Source of the DNA: Chitinophaga sp. SYP-B3965
Lineage (GTDB): Bacteria; Bacteroidota; Bacteroidia; Chitinophagales; Chitinophagaceae
Length of the DNA stretch: 64,000 nt
Direction: 5' to 3'
Assembly: GCF_009647655.1 (NCBI RefSeq)
Contig: NZ_WJFD01000003.1
Location: 496,001-560,000 of the forward strand
The notes beneath the pieces were generated by a model that saw only the letters and a program-made list of their open reading frames with translations, ran no database searches and was not told the origin of the DNA. The first letter of the stretch is position 1. Each line of letters opens with the position of its first letter. Of this stretch, positions 63,926-64,000 are shown one piece after another. Position numbers and translations under genes: made by a program.

Positions 63926-64000
63926 ATGAGAAAAGTATTATTCCTCCTATTTCTATTGCCCCTGTTTGCTGTAGCCCAGGACAAGGGGATCAAATTTGAA
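63926..64000 (+). CDS. Start of a secreted protein (3' part outside window)
   Basis: 25 codons from the ATG at 63926 encode a signal peptide (MRKVLFLLFLLPLFAVAQ) and DKGIKFE. The beginning of the mature part resembles secreted thioredoxin-like proteins of this group, but too little is present to name it. Confidence 0.6.
   Translation, partial: MRKVLFLLFLLPLFAVAQDKGIKFE

Overview
The window looks like a chromosome segment of a Chitinophaga-like member of the Bacteroidota (family Chitinophagaceae). Supporting signs are two SusC/SusD outer-membrane uptake loci, an ECF sigma/FecR pair, TAnnTTTG-type -7 promoter elements, no consistent Shine-Dalgarno sequences, and a dialkylresorcinol (flexirubin-type) gene cluster. 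No rRNA, tRNA, insertion sequence, phage gene or CRISPR array was recognised.

Layout. 1-1599: C-terminally cut cation:proton antiporter. 1725-14625: a galacturonate/oligogalacturonate catabolic island. One minus-strand operon (kduI, DUF4861, kduD, lacI-type regulator, GH88) handles unsaturated uronates. A second (uxaB, uxaC, kdgK, eda, exuT) handles galacturonate import and breakdown. uxaA stands between them on the plus strand. Both routes meet at 2-keto-3-deoxygluconate and end in pyruvate plus glyceraldehyde-3-phosphate. Two matching LacI-type palindromes, one between kduI and uxaA and one inside the 3' end of eda, tie the island together. 14892-18862: mnmA, an rRNA cytosine methyltransferase and a serine hydrolase. 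18927-29077: sigma factor, FecR, STN-type SusC, SusD, two surface lipoproteins and a TlpA thioredoxin, without any degradative enzyme. 29332-36261: a charged heptad-repeat protein and a second SusC/SusD locus with fasciclin and DUF5007-like lipoproteins. 36742-41149: 2-oxoglutarate dehydrogenase E2 and E1. 41436-44966: rpsT, an M14 peptidase and two unknown genes. 44963-53283: a nine-gene lipid/polyketide cluster (chain-length-factor-like ketosynthase, ketosynthase, ACP, ABC exporter, BtrH-type acyltransferase, unknown, DarB, DarA). 53344-57081: DUF2807 protein, guaA, a PBP-fold lipoprotein. 57158-63850: the ligase-associated DNA repair set (exonuclease, ATP-dependent ligase, Lhr helicase, PdeM), interrupted by a TauE/SafE permease. 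63926-end: start of a secreted protein.

Most interesting signals: three intergenic arrays of short direct repeats spaced 10-11 bp (one DNA helical turn), each with a different core and each beside a transcription terminator; a tandem array of about 50-bp terminator-like units; a promoter-terminator-promoter arrangement ahead of rpsT; several genes whose -7 element lies only 5-7 nt from the ATG, implying leaderless mRNAs; and a compact Dar cluster that lacks the reductive and aryl-polyene genes normally expected with flexirubin synthesis.
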